Program-made: the position numbers and the translations under genes
The notes under the pieces: generated by a model
The model's database searches: none
What the model saw: the letters and a program-made list of their open reading frames with translations, nothing else
Told to the model about the DNA's origin: nothing
From: Heliobacterium chlorum
Lineage (GTDB): Bacteria > Bacillota > Desulfitobacteriia > Heliobacteriales > Heliobacteriaceae
Assembly: GCF_014502795.1 (NCBI RefSeq)
Contig: NZ_JACVHF010000003.1
Location: forward strand, 124,001 to 188,000
Length of the DNA: 64,000 bases
Direction: 5' to 3'
Part shown: positions 1 through 9,346 of the stretch, piece by piece
Position numbering within the stretch: the first letter of the stretch is position 1
How the letters are laid out: each line of letters opens with the position of its first letter

Positions 1-240
1 GTGCATATGAGGTGAGGTAAAGAGGCCGACACGGAATCCAGCCGCCTCCAGTACCCGGGCGACCATCACAGAGGTAGACCCTTTGCCGTTCGTACCACCG
101 ATGTGGATATAAGCCGGCCGTTCTTTTACGTGAGGATCGTCAAGCCGGTGCAGCAATTCGGTAATTCGTTCCAGGCCCAAATTAAAACCGAACTTTGTCA
201 AGTCCTTCAAATAGGCTAGCGCTTCCTCAAAGTTCGTCAT
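1..240 (-). CDS. folC: Folylpolyglutamate/dihydrofolate synthase, N-terminal part (runs off window)
   Basis: Reading the minus strand from ATG at 240 gives 80 codons open to the window edge. The P-loop motif GGTNGKGST and the following FTSPH segment are the ATP- and folate-binding signature of the Mur-ligase-like FolC family, which adds glutamate to (dihydro)folate in the cytoplasm. The start lies 2 bases after the valS stop, so the two genes probably share a transcript. The valS-folC order is common in Firmicutes. Only the N-terminal fifth is visible, so I cannot say whether the rest is intact. Confidence 0.9.
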   Translation of the reverse strand, partial: MTNFEEALAYLKDLTKFGFNLGLERITELLHRLDDPHVKERPAYIHIGGTNGKGSTSVMVARVLEAAGFRVGLFTSPHMH

Positions 241-242
241 GT

Positions 243-2924
243 CTATCCCAAAGCGGTTAGGCCGCGAAGGCGTTCTTCCAGGGCAGCTTTTTTCTTGAGA
301 GCTTCCCTTTCCTTTTCCCGCTCTTTCGCCACAACGTCGGCAGGAGCTTTGGCCACAAAGCCGGGATTGTTCAATTTGCTGCCCAGACGGCGAATCTCCT
401 CTTCGGTGACACGCAGTTCTTTCGTTAAGCGGTCGATCTCTTTGGTCAGATCGATCAGGTCTTTCAACGGCACGTAGACAGTCACATCTCCGACGATAGC
501 TGTAACAGCGCCTTCCGGTTGCCCGTAAGTGACCCCTTCGATCTTCACTTCCGAAGCGTTGGCCAGATTCGCCACAAAAGCCGATCCTTGGGCGAGCAGG
601 CGGCGGCTCTCTTCGTTAGAGGATACCAAGATGATCTCAGCCCGTTTTCCAGGAGCCACATTCATCTCCGCACGGATATTGCGAACAGCCCGGATCACTT
701 CCATCAAAAGACCCATTTCGTTTTCCACCGAGTCGTCCATGAATTCGGCCTGGGCTCCAGGCCACGAGGATACCATGATGGACTGACCGTGATGGGGAAG
801 CTGCTGCCAAATCTCTTCTGTCAAGAAGGGCATGAAGGGATGTAAGAGTTGCATGGTGCCTCGGAGGACATGAGATAGCACTTTCTGGGCAGTCTGTCGT
901 GATTTGACTACATCACTCACAGAAGCGTCTTTTCCGTAGAGTCTAGGTTTGACCAGTTCGATGTACCAGTCGCAGTATTCGCTCCAGAGGAAGTCATAAA
1001 TCGCCCGGGCCCCTTCGCCAATGTCGTAGGCTTCCAAGGCTTTGTTAACATCGCCGATGAGGCGGTTATAGCGGGAAAGAATCCACCGATCAGCCAGGGT
1101 TAATTCTCCCCAGCTCTCATGGGGATCAAATCCCTCCAGGTTCATCAGGACAAAGCGAGAAGCGTTCCATATCTTGTTGGCGAAATTGCGGGTCGCTTCC
1201 AAACGCTCAAAATGGAAGCGGATGTCATTGCCGGGCGTATTACCGGTGACCAACATAAAGCGCAGTGTATCTGCACCATACTGTTCGATCACTTCAATGG
1301 GATCGACACCGTTACCTAGGGATTTCGACATCTTGCGGCCTTGCGAATCTAGAATCAACCCATGGATGAAGACTTCCCGGAAGGGGACTTCATGCATAAA
1401 TTCAAGGCCCATAAAGACCATCCGGGCGACCCAGAAGAAGATGATGTCCCGGCCAGTGACCAATACCGAAGTGGGGTAGTACTTCTTCACTTCAGCCGTC
1501 TCATTAGGCCAACCCATCGTCGAGAAGGGCCAGAGACCGGAAGAGAACCATGTATCGAGAACATCGGGATCTTGCTCAAAATGGACAGCACCGCATTTGG
1601 GACAAACTTCCGGCAAACCTTCTTCTTTGCCGCAATAGATATAGTCACAATCTTGACAGTACCAGACGGGAATGCGATGGCCCCACCAGAGCTGCCGGGA
1701 GATACACCAGTCGCGGATATTTTCCAGCCAGCCGAGGTAGATCTTTGTGAACCGTTCCGGTATAAAGGTCATCCGGCCGTCCTTGACGACCTCCATGGCT
1801 GGTTCAGCGAGCGGTTTCATGCGGACAAACCACTGAGGCGAAACCATAGGCTCAACGACAGTGTCACAACGATAGCAATGGCCGACAGCATGAACATGCT
1901 CATCCACTTTGACTAGATAGCCTTGGCTTTCCAAGTCTTTGACGATCTGTTTCCGGCATTCATACCGTTCCATACCGCTGTAGGGACCAGCCTCTTCGTT
2001 CATCATAGCTTCTTTGGTCATCACCGAGATTTGCGGTAAGTGGTGGCGCAAACCTACCTCAAAATCGTTCGGATCATGAGCCGGCGTGATCTTGACTACA
2101 CCCGTTCCAAAAGAGGGATCCACATATTCGTCGGCGACAACGGGAATCTCACGGTTCAAAATCGGCAAGATGACTTTTTTGCCGATAAGACTCTTGTACC
2201 GTTCGTCATCTGGATGAATGGCTACGGCCGTATCACCGAGCATCGTCTCCGGACGGGTGGTGGCGACCACTATTTCCCCATCACCGTCTTTTACAGGATA
2301 GCGGATGTGCCAAAGATGGCCGCCTTTTTCTGAGTGCTCCACCTCAATGTCGGAGATGGTCGTTTGACACTTGGGGCACCAGTTAATGATCCGGTTTCCC
2401 CGATAAATAAGCCCCTTCTCAAAGAGACGGACAAAGACCTCCTGAACGGCTTGGGAACAGCCCTCGTCCATGGTGAAGCGTTCTCGGCTCCAATCACAAG
2501 AAGTTCCTAGATAGCGTAGCTGAGAAGTGATGCGGTTGCCGTATTGATGTTTCCAATCCCAAACTCGTTCGAGGAACTTTTCGCGCCCCAAGTCGTATTT
2601 CGACTGGCCTTCAGATGCTAAAGACTCTTCCACTTTTGCTTGTGTGGCGATACCGGCATGGTCGGTGCCGGGAACCCAGAGCGTGTTGTATCCTTGCATC
2701 CGTTTCCAGCGAACGAGAATATCTTGCAAGGTGTTGTCGAGAGCGTGGCCGAGATGTAAGCTTCCCGTCACATTTGGTGGCGGCATGACGACAGAAAAAG
2801 GCTCTCCGTCAGCATTTACATCAGCCCGGAATAAGTTATTTTCGGTCCAATACTGGTACCATTTTCCTTCAACCTGCTTCGGTTCGTAGATCTTTGGCAA
2901 ACCCTCTTTGTTGGTTTCAGTCAT
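243..2924 (-). CDS. valS: Valyl-tRNA synthetase
   Basis: An 893-aa class I aminoacyl-tRNA synthetase that charges tRNA-Val in the cytoplasm. The HIGH motif appears as HLGH (residues 57-60) after the MPPPNVTG segment typical of ValRS, and KMSKS is near residue 530. The editing (CP1) domain contains [14 protein letters not shown] and DPNDFEVG. The C-terminal 70 residues form the Lys/Glu-rich coiled coil typical of ValRS. Length is normal for the family. An AAGGAGGG box sits about 12 bases before the ATG, a rather long spacing. Expression is expected to be controlled by the valine T-box leader immediately upstream. Confidence 0.98.
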   Translation of the reverse strand: MTETNKEGLPKIYEPKQVEGKWYQYWTENNLFRADVNADGEPFSVVMPPPNVTGSLHLGHALDNTLQDILVRWKRMQGYNTLWVPGTDHAGIATQAKVEESLASEGQSKYDLGREKFLERVWDWKHQYGNRITSQLRYLGTSCDWSRERFTMDEGCSQAVQEVFVRLFEKGLIYRGNRIINWCPKCQTTISDIEVEHSEKGGHLWHIRYPVKDGDGEIVVATTRPETMLGDTAVAIHPDDERYKSLIGKKVILPILNREIPVVADEYVDPSFGTGVVKITPAHDPNDFEVGLRHHLPQISVMTKEAMMNEEAGPYSGMERYECRKQIVKDLESQGYLVKVDEHVHAVGHCYRCDTVVEPMVSPQWFVRMKPLAEPAMEVVKDGRMTFIPERFTKIYLGWLENIRDWCISRQLWWGHRIPVWYCQDCDYIYCGKEEGLPEVCPKCGAVHFEQDPDVLDTWFSSGLWPFSTMGWPNETAEVKKYYPTSVLVTGRDIIFFWVARMVFMGLEFMHEVPFREVFIHGLILDSQGRKMSKSLGNGVDPIEVIEQYGADTLRFMLVTGNTPGNDIRFHFERLEATRNFANKIWNASRFVLMNLEGFDPHESWGELTLADRWILSRYNRLIGDVNKALEAYDIGEGARAIYDFLWSEYCDWYIELVKPRLYGKDASVSDVVKSRQTAQKVLSHVLRGTMQLLHPFMPFLTEEIWQQLPHHGQSIMVSSWPGAQAEFMDDSVENEMGLLMEVIRAVRNIRAEMNVAPGKRAEIILVSSNEESRRLLAQGSAFVANLANASEVKIEGVTYGQPEGAVTAIVGDVTVYVPLKDLIDLTKEIDRLTKELRVTEEEIRRLGSKLNNPGFVAKAPADVVAKEREKEREALKKKAALEERLRGLTALG

Positions 2925-2954
2925 GTTCTCTCTGTTACCCTCCTTAGATCATCA

Positions 2955-3195
2955 AAAAAGAGCATTCCATCCTCAAAGGACGGAATGCTCCGTGGTACCA
3001 CCTTTGTTCTTTCATTCCACTCTCAGAGGGATGAAAAAGCACTCTACGGGCGATAACGGACCCATACCGGCCGAATAACGGCACTCCGGGGCGACTTTCC
3101 ACCGGATCACCCAGCAACCTTTCAGCCGAGGGTTGCCTCTCTGCAGGGTTTTGAGCGGTGTACTCCTCCCCATCTTCGATTTGTCGGAGATGGTT
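2955..3195 (-). promoter_or_regulatory. T-box leader of valS (tRNA-Val sensing)
   Basis: On the minus strand the leader contains the T-box core GGTGGTACCACGG (about 2991-3003), followed by a perfect terminator hairpin, AGCATTCC/GGAATGCT plus a run of T (2955-2990). Stem I can be drawn with CTCCG/CGGAG and GGGG/CCCC pairs, an AGTA turn, and a specifier loop. In that loop the triplet GTC (plus-strand 3093-3095), next to GAAA, is the probable valine specifier codon. Uncharged tRNA-Val should stabilise the antiterminator and allow valS transcription. The family is well known; the specifier position is my own folding. Confidence 0.9.
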
Positions 3196-3202
3196 TTATC
3201 AT

Positions 3203-3231
3203 ATCATAGTGAGCTATCAAGATTTTGTCAA
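3203..3231 (-). promoter_or_regulatory. Sigma-A promoter of valS
   Basis: Minus-strand TTGACA (3226-3231), a 17-base spacer and TATGAT (3203-3208). It begins one base after the stop codon of the upstream GTPase gene, so valS has its own promoter, followed by the T-box. Confidence 0.85.
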
Positions 3232-3232
3232 G

Positions 3233-4198
3233 TTATTCCTGACGGACCAGGCCTTTATCAACGATATCTATCGCTGCCGAATGGGGGTCGATCGTCCGCT
3301 CTAAGACCTGTTCTAACAGCTTATCCCAAAGTCCGCTTTTTACTACCTTGTTCCGAATGAGGTCTTTGATGTGGTGCTCAATAATTTCGCTCAGTTCTAA
3401 CTTCACTCGGTTTTTGCGTTCCTCGTTCAATTGACCCGATGCTTCCAGATGATTGCGGTGAGCCAGAATCGCATCGAGCAAGTCCTCGATACCAGCGGAA
3501 CGCATGGCTACGGTACGAACGACTGGCGGTCTCCATGTTTGCGAACCACCGGAGCGAGAACGCTGACTCAGATCTAACATGACTTCCACTTCCGTTACGA
3601 CCCGGTCTGCACCTTCCAAATCAGCCTTATTGACAGCGAACACATCGGCGATTTCCATGATACCCGCTTTGATCGCTTGGATAGAATCACCGGCACCAGG
3701 CGTTAAGACCACGACAGTCGTATCAGCCGCCGTCATAATCTCCAGTTCAGACTGGCCCACACCGACCGTCTCGACGAGAATGAAATCACAGCCAAAAGCG
3801 TCAAAAACCTTCAATACTTCTTTCGTCGACCGGGCAAGCCCGCCGAGACTGCCTCGAGTGCCCATGGAACGAATAAAGACACCTTTATCATTATAATGAT
3901 CGTTCATGCGGATACGGTCGCCTAATATGGCACCGCCCGTAAAAGGGCTCGTCGGATCGACAGCTACGACACCGACTTTTTTCCCCCGTTTGCGCAGGGC
4001 CGAGATGATTTGGTCAGTTAAGCTCGATTTACCGGCTCCGGGAGATCCCGTAATCCCGATGATATAGGCATTTCCCGTATGTGGATGAAGGGCCTTGAGT
4101 ACTTCTTGTTTTTCAGGACCGTCATTCTCAATCAATGTGATCATTTTAGCGGCAACACGCCGTTCACCAGCGAGCAAGGCAGGTACTTGATCCAGCAT
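3233..4198 (-). CDS. meaB: MeaB/ArgK-family GTPase (methylmalonyl-CoA mutase chaperone type)
   Basis: A 321-aa G3E-family P-loop GTPase. The Walker A motif GSPGAGKSS is at residues 51-59, with the VGVVAVDPTSPF and ETVGVGQSE segments typical of MeaB and an NKAD guanine-specificity motif. MeaB proteins load or protect the B12 cofactor of methylmalonyl-CoA mutase or related acyl-CoA mutases. I chose the ATG at 4198 because AGGTGG lies about 6 bases before it; an ATG 33 bases upstream has no clear ribosome-binding site. No mutase gene lies in the window, so the client is unknown. Confidence 0.9.
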   Translation of the reverse strand: MLDQVPALLAGERRVAAKMITLIENDGPEKQEVLKALHPHTGNAYIIGITGSPGAGKSSLTDQIISALRKRGKKVGVVAVDPTSPFTGGAILGDRIRMNDHYNDKGVFIRSMGTRGSLGGLARSTKEVLKVFDAFGCDFILVETVGVGQSELEIMTAADTTVVVLTPGAGDSIQAIKAGIMEIADVFAVNKADLEGADRVVTEVEVMLDLSQRSRSGGSQTWRPPVVRTVAMRSAGIEDLLDAILAHRNHLEASGQLNEERKNRVKLELSEIIEHHIKDLIRNKVVKSGLWDKLLEQVLERTIDPHSAAIDIVDKGLVRQE

Positions 4199-4311
4199 AT
4201 ATGCACCACCTGTATTAATTAAATTGGCCAATTTTGCTTTCAGGACGATTCCACTCGATCACAGAAACATAAAGCGAGATCTCCTACAATTGTGACGCTA
4301 AGGCAAGACGG

Positions 4312-5217
4312 TTATTTATTCATGAAAAATGTGTATACACCTACGGTAACCAGGGCAGCACCAATGAATACAAGCAGGCCGAGCCCAAGTGTGACAAGCA
4401 TTCGTTTCCACGGTCGTTCTTCCCGGTAGGATGTCTGCCGGATTTGACGAGCCTGGATAGGTGGTTCCTTCATCGGATCCTTCTGAGGCCGTGGAGTTCC
4501 TTTTGAGGCATTATCTTCGGAAATATTCACCTTTTGGGGAGTGGACAAAGCCGGTTGCGGATTCGGCAGACGAACCGTCTCCTCGAGACTTTCATCTATA
4601 ATCGTGACCACCGGTGGTTGCTTCTTGATCTGATTCGATGCCTCCCATTTTATTGAGGGAGATCCGCTAGCAGGGGCAGGATTTTGCAAAGGCTGCGAAG
4701 AACGAATGGAAGCGGTAACAGACTGGCTACGGGCTGTCCGTACAACCCGGAGGACTTCCCAGTCCTCGGTAGCCACCATGGTTCCCTGTTTCCATCGGAA
4801 AATGCCTTGTTTATCCGTATGCGTATCCATAACCCAAGCAATATGCCAAGGCTTAGGAAAGAATGACTCCTGGTTCGTCAAATCCTGTCCGGAAAAGAAG
4901 ATTCCACATCCTTGGTGGCTGTGAACCCAACCGACCACTTGAAGTTTGGGGAATTGTTTTCGCATCTGTTCCCAAGTTTCCCAGGTAGCTTCAGTCAACT
5001 TCAAACTGGTATGTACCGGTTCGGCGTGGTGAGCTGGCAGAAAGGCTTCCACCCGCACTAACGCGCCTAGACGCCCGTTCTTTTCCTGAAAAAATACATT
5101 TCCCAGTAAGAGACCACCCGCCTCAGAGCCGCTGCGCTTAAGGGCATCGGTCGTCTCTCCAAAAGTTTTTTCCAGGATCTCTACTTTGACGCTATCGACG
5201 CGAATCTCTTCGCTCAT
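4312..5217 (-). CDS. Tail-anchored JAMM/MPN-domain metalloprotease
   Basis: A 301-aa protein. The N-terminal ~150 residues form a JAB/MPN fold with a complete zinc-site pattern: Glu32 in SEAGGLLLG, His99 and His101 (HSH), then Ser109 and Asp112 at the expected HxH-x7-S-x2-D spacing. A Pro/Ser-rich linker of about 120 residues follows, then one transmembrane helix at the extreme C terminus (about 275-297). The protease domain is therefore probably cytoplasmic on a tail anchor. Bacterial JAMM enzymes can cleave ubiquitin-like sulphur carriers or isopeptides; the substrate here is unknown. The start is placed at ATG 5217 because the promoter at 5251-5280 puts transcription start near 5244. Divergent from a membrane rhodanese. 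Confidence 0.8.
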   Translation of the reverse strand: MSEEIRVDSVKVEILEKTFGETTDALKRSGSEAGGLLLGNVFFQEKNGRLGALVRVEAFLPAHHAEPVHTSLKLTEATWETWEQMRKQFPKLQVVGWVHSHQGCGIFFSGQDLTNQESFFPKPWHIAWVMDTHTDKQGIFRWKQGTMVATEDWEVLRVVRTARSQSVTASIRSSQPLQNPAPASGSPSIKWEASNQIKKQPPVVTIIDESLEETVRLPNPQPALSTPQKVNISEDNASKGTPRPQKDPMKEPPIQARQIRQTSYREERPWKRMLVTLGLGLLVFIGAALVTVGVYTFFMNK

Positions 5218-5250
5218 CCTTGATCTTACCCCTTTCCCCATAGCGCTACC

Positions 5251-5280
5251 ATTATATCCCCAGAATAATGTTAGATTCAA
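5251..5280 (-). promoter_or_regulatory. Sigma-A promoter of the JAMM gene
   Basis: Minus-strand TTGAAT (5275-5280), an 18-base spacer and TATAAT (5251-5256). It lies in the 110-bp divergent region shared with the rhodanese gene. Confidence 0.7.
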
Positions 5281-5327
5281 TTGTTTTTGGCAGAAGCAAA
5301 AAAAGAAAGAAAAAATGAGGTGATTTT

Positions 5328-5732
5328 ATGGAATCTGTGTCGCCATTTTTCGAGTTTTTAGCCATTATTCTTTTAGCTTTCGTTATTGCCCGATATTTAT
5401 TTGGACGGGGAGTCGACGGCGTATCTTATCCGGATGCGGTGAAAATCTTGCAGGATGAGGACTCTGCTTTGCTGCTCGATGTACGAACAAAAAAAGAGTT
5501 TGAAACCGGTCACCCCACCGGAGCAGTAAATATTCCCTTGCAAGAGCTAAAAAACCGCCTCGAGTCCTTAATGCCCCATAAAAACAAAACGGTGGTCGTC
5601 ATCTGCGCCAGCGGAATGCGAAGCCGTATGGCTTTGCGGTTACTTAAAAAAGCAGGTTTTCCTAATGTGAAAAATTTTCAAGGTGGACTGTCCTCCTGGA
5701 AAGGCAGCGTCGAAAGGCCGATGGCAAAGTAA
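5328..5732 (+). CDS. Membrane-anchored rhodanese-domain protein
   Basis: A 134-aa single-domain rhodanese. An N-terminal hydrophobic helix (about residues 6-25) anchors it to the membrane. The domain has LLDVRTKKEFETGH and the active loop CASGMRS, with catalytic Cys93. Such proteins transfer sulfane sulphur or serve as persulfide carriers. The start has GAGGTG 6 bases upstream. It is divergent from the JAMM protease gene and ends about 100 bases before panB. The side of the membrane it faces cannot be told with certainty. Physiological donor and acceptor are unknown. Confidence 0.88.
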   Translation: MESVSPFFEFLAIILLAFVIARYLFGRGVDGVSYPDAVKILQDEDSALLLDVRTKKEFETGHPTGAVNIPLQELKNRLESLMPHKNKTVVVICASGMRSRMALRLLKKAGFPNVKNFQGGLSSWKGSVERPMAK

Positions 5733-5798
5733 AGATCCATCTTGTTCGATTTTTTTCGGGATTTTTCCGAATGGATATTTCCCAGGCCATCACAGATT

Positions 5799-5817
5799 GG
5801 TTACACTATCTGTAACC
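5799..5817. promoter_or_regulatory. Inverted repeat upstream of panB (possible operator)
   Basis: GGTTAC-7 nt-GTAACC lies 17 bases before the panB start, just ahead of the AGGAGGG box. It could be a repressor site or an RNA hairpin affecting panBE. The assignment is positional only. Confidence 0.35.
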
Positions 5818-5834
5818 GACAGGAGGGATACACA

Positions 5835-6668
5835 TTGAAGAAAAAGATCACCTTGCCTCAGTTTAAGGAACGAAAAGAACAAAGAAAAAGATTCCGCATG
5901 GTCACCGCCTATGATTATCCCTTTGCCCAGCTAGTCGATGAGAGCGAAGTGGAAGTCATCCTCGTAGGCGACTCTCTCGGAATGGTTGTTTTGGGCTATG
6001 ACAGCACCGTACCTGTTACCTTGGAGGAGATGATCCATCACTGCCGACCTGTGGTGAAAGGAGCTCCCCATACTCTCGTCGTGGCGGACATGCCCTTTGG
6101 CACCTACAATATATCTAAGGAAGACGCTATTCGAAATGCTAATCGGATGCTGAAAGAGAGCGGTATCGAAGCGGTAAAACTGGAAGGCGGCAAAAAAGTT
6201 GCTCCTATCGTAGAAGCTGTCGTCGATGCCGGTATTCCTGTGATGGGACATATCGGATTAACACCTCAAACAGCAGCGCAACTGGGCGGATTTAAAGTAC
6301 AAGGTAAAACCGAAGAGGCTGCACAACAGTTGTTGGAGGATGCCTTAGCCCTGGAAAAGGCTGGCGCTTTTAGTGTTGTTATCGAATGCGTCCCTGCCGA
6401 TGTGGCCAGAAGAATCACAGAATCTTTGTCCATCCCGACGATCGGCATCGGCGCAGGACCCTACTGTGACGGTCAGGTGCTTGTCATTCAAGATATGCTG
6501 GGTATGTTTGACCGTTTTACACCAAAGTTCGTCAAAAAATACGCCAATATTGGACCGACCATCAAAGACGCGCTCAACACGTATGCCCAAGAAGTATCGG
6601 ATGGAACCTTCCCCGGGCCAGAATATAGCTTTGGTATGGATTCGAATGAAATGAAACGTTTGTATTGA
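5835..6668 (+). CDS. panB: 3-methyl-2-oxobutanoate hydroxymethyltransferase
   Basis: A 277-aa PanB. It transfers a hydroxymethyl group from methylene-THF to 2-oxoisovalerate, giving ketopantoate for pantothenate/CoA synthesis. Motifs include VTAYDYPFA, the metal-binding VGDSLGMVVLG, VKLEGG, MGHIGLTPQ and GIGAGPYCDGQVLV. The TTG at 5835 is the likely start because AGGAGGG ends 7 bases upstream; the frame is open 93 bases further but without homologous-looking residues. panE follows after 11 bases, so they form an operon. panC and panD are not in the window. Confidence 0.95.
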   Translation: MKKKITLPQFKERKEQRKRFRMVTAYDYPFAQLVDESEVEVILVGDSLGMVVLGYDSTVPVTLEEMIHHCRPVVKGAPHTLVVADMPFGTYNISKEDAIRNANRMLKESGIEAVKLEGGKKVAPIVEAVVDAGIPVMGHIGLTPQTAAQLGGFKVQGKTEEAAQQLLEDALALEKAGAFSVVIECVPADVARRITESLSIPTIGIGAGPYCDGQVLVIQDMLGMFDRFTPKFVKKYANIGPTIKDALNTYAQEVSDGTFPGPEYSFGMDSNEMKRLY

Positions 6669-6679
6669 TGAGGTGACCC

Positions 6680-7612
6680 ATGAGATTCGCCGTATTAGGC
6701 GCCGGGGCCATGGGCTGCCTGTACGGCGGCTTTTTAGCCCAGGCAGGCGTTGATGTGTCTCTGGTTAACCGGTGGGAAGATCACGTGCAAGCACTCAATG
6801 AGCGAGGTCTGTTCATTGACTCCGATGACGGTTCCCAGGTCATTCCCGTTCAGGCAACGACTCGGCCCGAAGAAGTGGGACCGGTCGATGTGATTCTTTT
6901 TATGGTCAAGTCTACCGATACAGCCTCTGCAGCCTTACGGGCAGCGCCCCTCGTCAAAAGGGAGACTTGTTTTTTAACGTTGCAAAACGGCCTGGGTAAT
7001 CATGAAGTACTGGCCGACCGATGGGGCTCAGAGCGGATTCTGGCAGGGACAACTTCTTTTGGCGTTTCCCTGGCAGGGCCCGGTCGTATACGTTTGGCTG
7101 GCCGCGGCCACACCCTCTTCGGCGAATTGGACGGTCCTGTGACTCCTCGTCTACTTTCCCTTGTCGAAATCTTTACCAAAGCGGGACTCGCTCCAGAGGT
7201 AAGTGAAAATGTTCTAGGCCTTATCTGGGACAAGCTGTTGATCAACGTGGGCATCAATGCCTTGACCGCGATTGCCGATGTACCTAATGGAACACTGCTG
7301 GAAGTGCCTGCATTGACATCCCTCTTAGAAGCTGCTGTCCAAGAGGCGGAGGCGGTAGCCCAAGCCGCCCAAATTGCCATCAGCCCTCAAGCAGTGGATC
7401 GAACAAAGGCCGTCGCTATGACCACAGGGAACAACATATCCAGCATGCGCCAGGATATTCGCAGAGGCCGTGTGACCGAGATCGACGTCATGAACGGTGC
7501 GATTGTCCGGTTAGGCCAAAGGTATAACATACCAACACCGGTCAATGAGACTCTAACTCGTCTTGTTGAAGCTTTGACGGTAATACAGAAGGCGAGGCAA
7601 ACTTTCCGTTAA
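6680..7612 (+). CDS. panE: 2-dehydropantoate 2-reductase
   Basis: A 310-aa NADPH-dependent ketopantoate reductase, the step after PanB. The N-terminal Rossmann motif is GAGAMG (residues 7-12). The C-terminal helical domain contains the catalytic-region sequence LLINVGINALTAI with its conserved Lys (DKLLIN), and the SSMRQDI segment typical of PanE. GAGGTG lies 6 bases before ATG. Co-transcribed with panB. ldh follows 29 bases downstream in the same direction. Confidence 0.94.
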   Translation: MRFAVLGAGAMGCLYGGFLAQAGVDVSLVNRWEDHVQALNERGLFIDSDDGSQVIPVQATTRPEEVGPVDVILFMVKSTDTASAALRAAPLVKRETCFLTLQNGLGNHEVLADRWGSERILAGTTSFGVSLAGPGRIRLAGRGHTLFGELDGPVTPRLLSLVEIFTKAGLAPEVSENVLGLIWDKLLINVGINALTAIADVPNGTLLEVPALTSLLEAAVQEAEAVAQAAQIAISPQAVDRTKAVAMTTGNNISSMRQDIRRGRVTEIDVMNGAIVRLGQRYNIPTPVNETLTRLVEALTVIQKARQTFR

Positions 7613-7641
7613 GCGGGCATACTAGGGGACGAGGTGAATGA

Positions 7642-8574
7642 TTGGTGGATGTGCGGATTTCCATTATAGGAACCGGACTCGTAGGATCGTCGACCGCCTT
7701 TGCCCTCCTAAGCGCGGGAACCTCTTCCGAACTCGTCCTCGTCGATATTGATCGGCAAAAAGCTGAAGGAGACGCGATGGATTTAAATCATGGCGTCTCC
7801 TTTGTCAGCCCTGTTCAGGTACGAGCCGGTGATTTTTCTGATTGTAAAGGCTCACGCATCGTCGTCTATGCAGCCGGGGCTAACCAAAAACCCGGCGAAA
7901 CCCGCCTGGATTTAGCCTCTCGAAATGTAGCCATCTTGAAAGAAACGATCCCAAAGCTTCAAAAGGCTTGTCCCGATGCCATCTTTTTAATCGTGGCTAA
8001 CCCTGTCGATATCCTGACCTATGCTGCGTTAAAAGAGAGCGGTCTTCCGTCTCATCAGATCATCGGTTCAGGAACCGTTTTAGACAGTTCTCGCTTCCGT
8101 TTCCTTCTCAGTCAACATTTCGGTGTAGACGCCCGAAACGTTCATGCCTACATTGTCGGTGAACACGGCGATACAGAGGTGCCCCTTTGGAGTTTAGCCA
8201 ATATCGGCGGTGCCGATCTGCACCACATCGATTTCTTTGGTAAAGCACCTCTTGATCGTCAAGCCATTTTCGATGATGTGAAAAATGCGGCCTATCAAAT
8301 CATCGAACGCAAAGGGGCCACATTTTACGGCATCGCACTAGCTGTTCGCCGGATCTGCGAAACCATATTGCGGGACGAACATTCGGTCTTGACCGTATCG
8401 AGCCGAATCGACGGTTTGTACGGGATCAAAGACGTCTGTCTAAGCCTCCCCTGCTTAGTTACCGCTGCAGGGCGGGAAACAATCCTCGACCTGCCTCTAT
8501 CTTTTGAGGAAGAACGAGCACTCCGCGATAGTGCATCAAGCTTGCGTACCGTTTTAAACGATTTAGGCTATTAA
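7642..8574 (+). CDS. ldh: L-lactate dehydrogenase
   Basis: A 310-aa LDH/MDH-family enzyme interconverting pyruvate and L-lactate with NAD(H). Visible features are GTGLVG (residues 10-15), the substrate loop NQKPGETR, where Gln82 favours lactate over malate, Arg88, Arg151 and catalytic His175 in GEHGD. The start is either TTG 7642 or GTG 7645: GAGGTGA ends 4 bases before the TTG or 7 before the GTG, so GTG may be the true start. A bidirectional terminator follows the stop. Confidence 0.93.
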   Translation: MVDVRISIIGTGLVGSSTAFALLSAGTSSELVLVDIDRQKAEGDAMDLNHGVSFVSPVQVRAGDFSDCKGSRIVVYAAGANQKPGETRLDLASRNVAILKETIPKLQKACPDAIFLIVANPVDILTYAALKESGLPSHQIIGSGTVLDSSRFRFLLSQHFGVDARNVHAYIVGEHGDTEVPLWSLANIGGADLHHIDFFGKAPLDRQAIFDDVKNAAYQIIERKGATFYGIALAVRRICETILRDEHSVLTVSSRIDGLYGIKDVCLSLPCLVTAAGRETILDLPLSFEEERALRDSASSLRTVLNDLGY

Positions 8575-8616
8575 AAAAGAGAGGTTGCTTCTCGATGGAA
8601 GCGACCTCTCTTTTTT
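8573..8616. terminator. Bidirectional terminator between ldh and terC
   Basis: AAAAAAGAGAGGT...ACCTCTCTTTTTT hairpin with A and T runs on both sides. It serves the convergent ldh and TerC genes. Confidence 0.9.
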
Positions 8617-8618
8617 AA

Positions 8619-9287
8619 TTATCGCTCTGCCAACGCCATATCTCGGGTTCGCTTCCCGATCAGAACGACAGCAGCAGTGATCACGGCAGGAATGATCAAC
8701 TCTCCATAAGGGATGCGGTGTAAAAAGGGACCAACGGCATTGTCTTCGATGATCATCTTGCCTGCTGTCCAAGCCAAGATCCCGGAGCCGACATACACGA
8801 GCCAAGAATATCTGGCTAACAGGCTCGTCAGCACGGAACTGCCCACGAGTACGATGGGAATGCTAAAAGCGAGACCGAAAATCAGCAGGTAAACGTTTCC
8901 CTGGGAAGCTCCAGCGACCGCCAAGACGTTGTCAAGGCTCATCAGCAGATCAGCCCAGAGGATGGTCAGGATCACTTTACGGAAGTCGGTGCTCTCGTTC
9001 TTGGCAACATCCTGTTCCTTCTCTGGATAAAGCAGTTTCAACGCTATCCAGGCTAACAAAAGACCACCAATCAGCTGAATCAGTGGGATTTTGAGCAACT
9101 GAGCCGCCAAAAAGGTCAAGATGATCCGCAGGACAACGGCCAGAGTAGCTCCCCAAAAGATAGCCTTCTTTTGTAAATCCTTGGGAAGGCCCATACTAGC
9201 CATAGCGATGACGACCGCATTATCTCCACTGAGAACCAGGTTGATGATGATGATGTTGATAATCCCTGTGACGACAGTCAAATCCAT
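8619..9287 (-). CDS. TerC/YjbE-family membrane protein
   Basis: A 222-aa integral membrane protein with about seven hydrophobic helices. The two family hallmarks are present: NLVLSGDNAVVIA near the N terminus and DLLMSLDNVLAVAG in the middle, whose acidic residues lie within the membrane. TerC-type proteins are linked to metal-ion (manganese, calcium) export and metalation of exported enzymes. A paralogue is at 62097-62828. I looked upstream for a yybP-ykoY manganese riboswitch and did not see one. Confidence 0.88.
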   Translation of the reverse strand: MDLTVVTGIINIIIINLVLSGDNAVVIAMASMGLPKDLQKKAIFWGATLAVVLRIILTFLAAQLLKIPLIQLIGGLLLAWIALKLLYPEKEQDVAKNESTDFRKVILTILWADLLMSLDNVLAVAGASQGNVYLLIFGLAFSIPIVLVGSSVLTSLLARYSWLVYVGSGILAWTAGKMIIEDNAVGPFLHRIPYGELIIPAVITAAVVLIGKRTRDMALAER

Positions 9288-9346
9288 AGAAAGCCTCCTG
9301 CTTCGATGGTCTTTCCATGGCTTAGAATGCGTCTATAGAGATTATC

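Noticed and set aside
1362-1916. Long plus-strand open frame opposite valS
   Set aside because: It is an antisense shadow of valS with no ribosome-binding site and no recognisable protein features.
8619-9345. yybP-ykoY manganese riboswitch upstream of either TerC gene
   Set aside because: Neither upstream region (9288-9345 or 61804-62096) shows the conserved core of that riboswitch.
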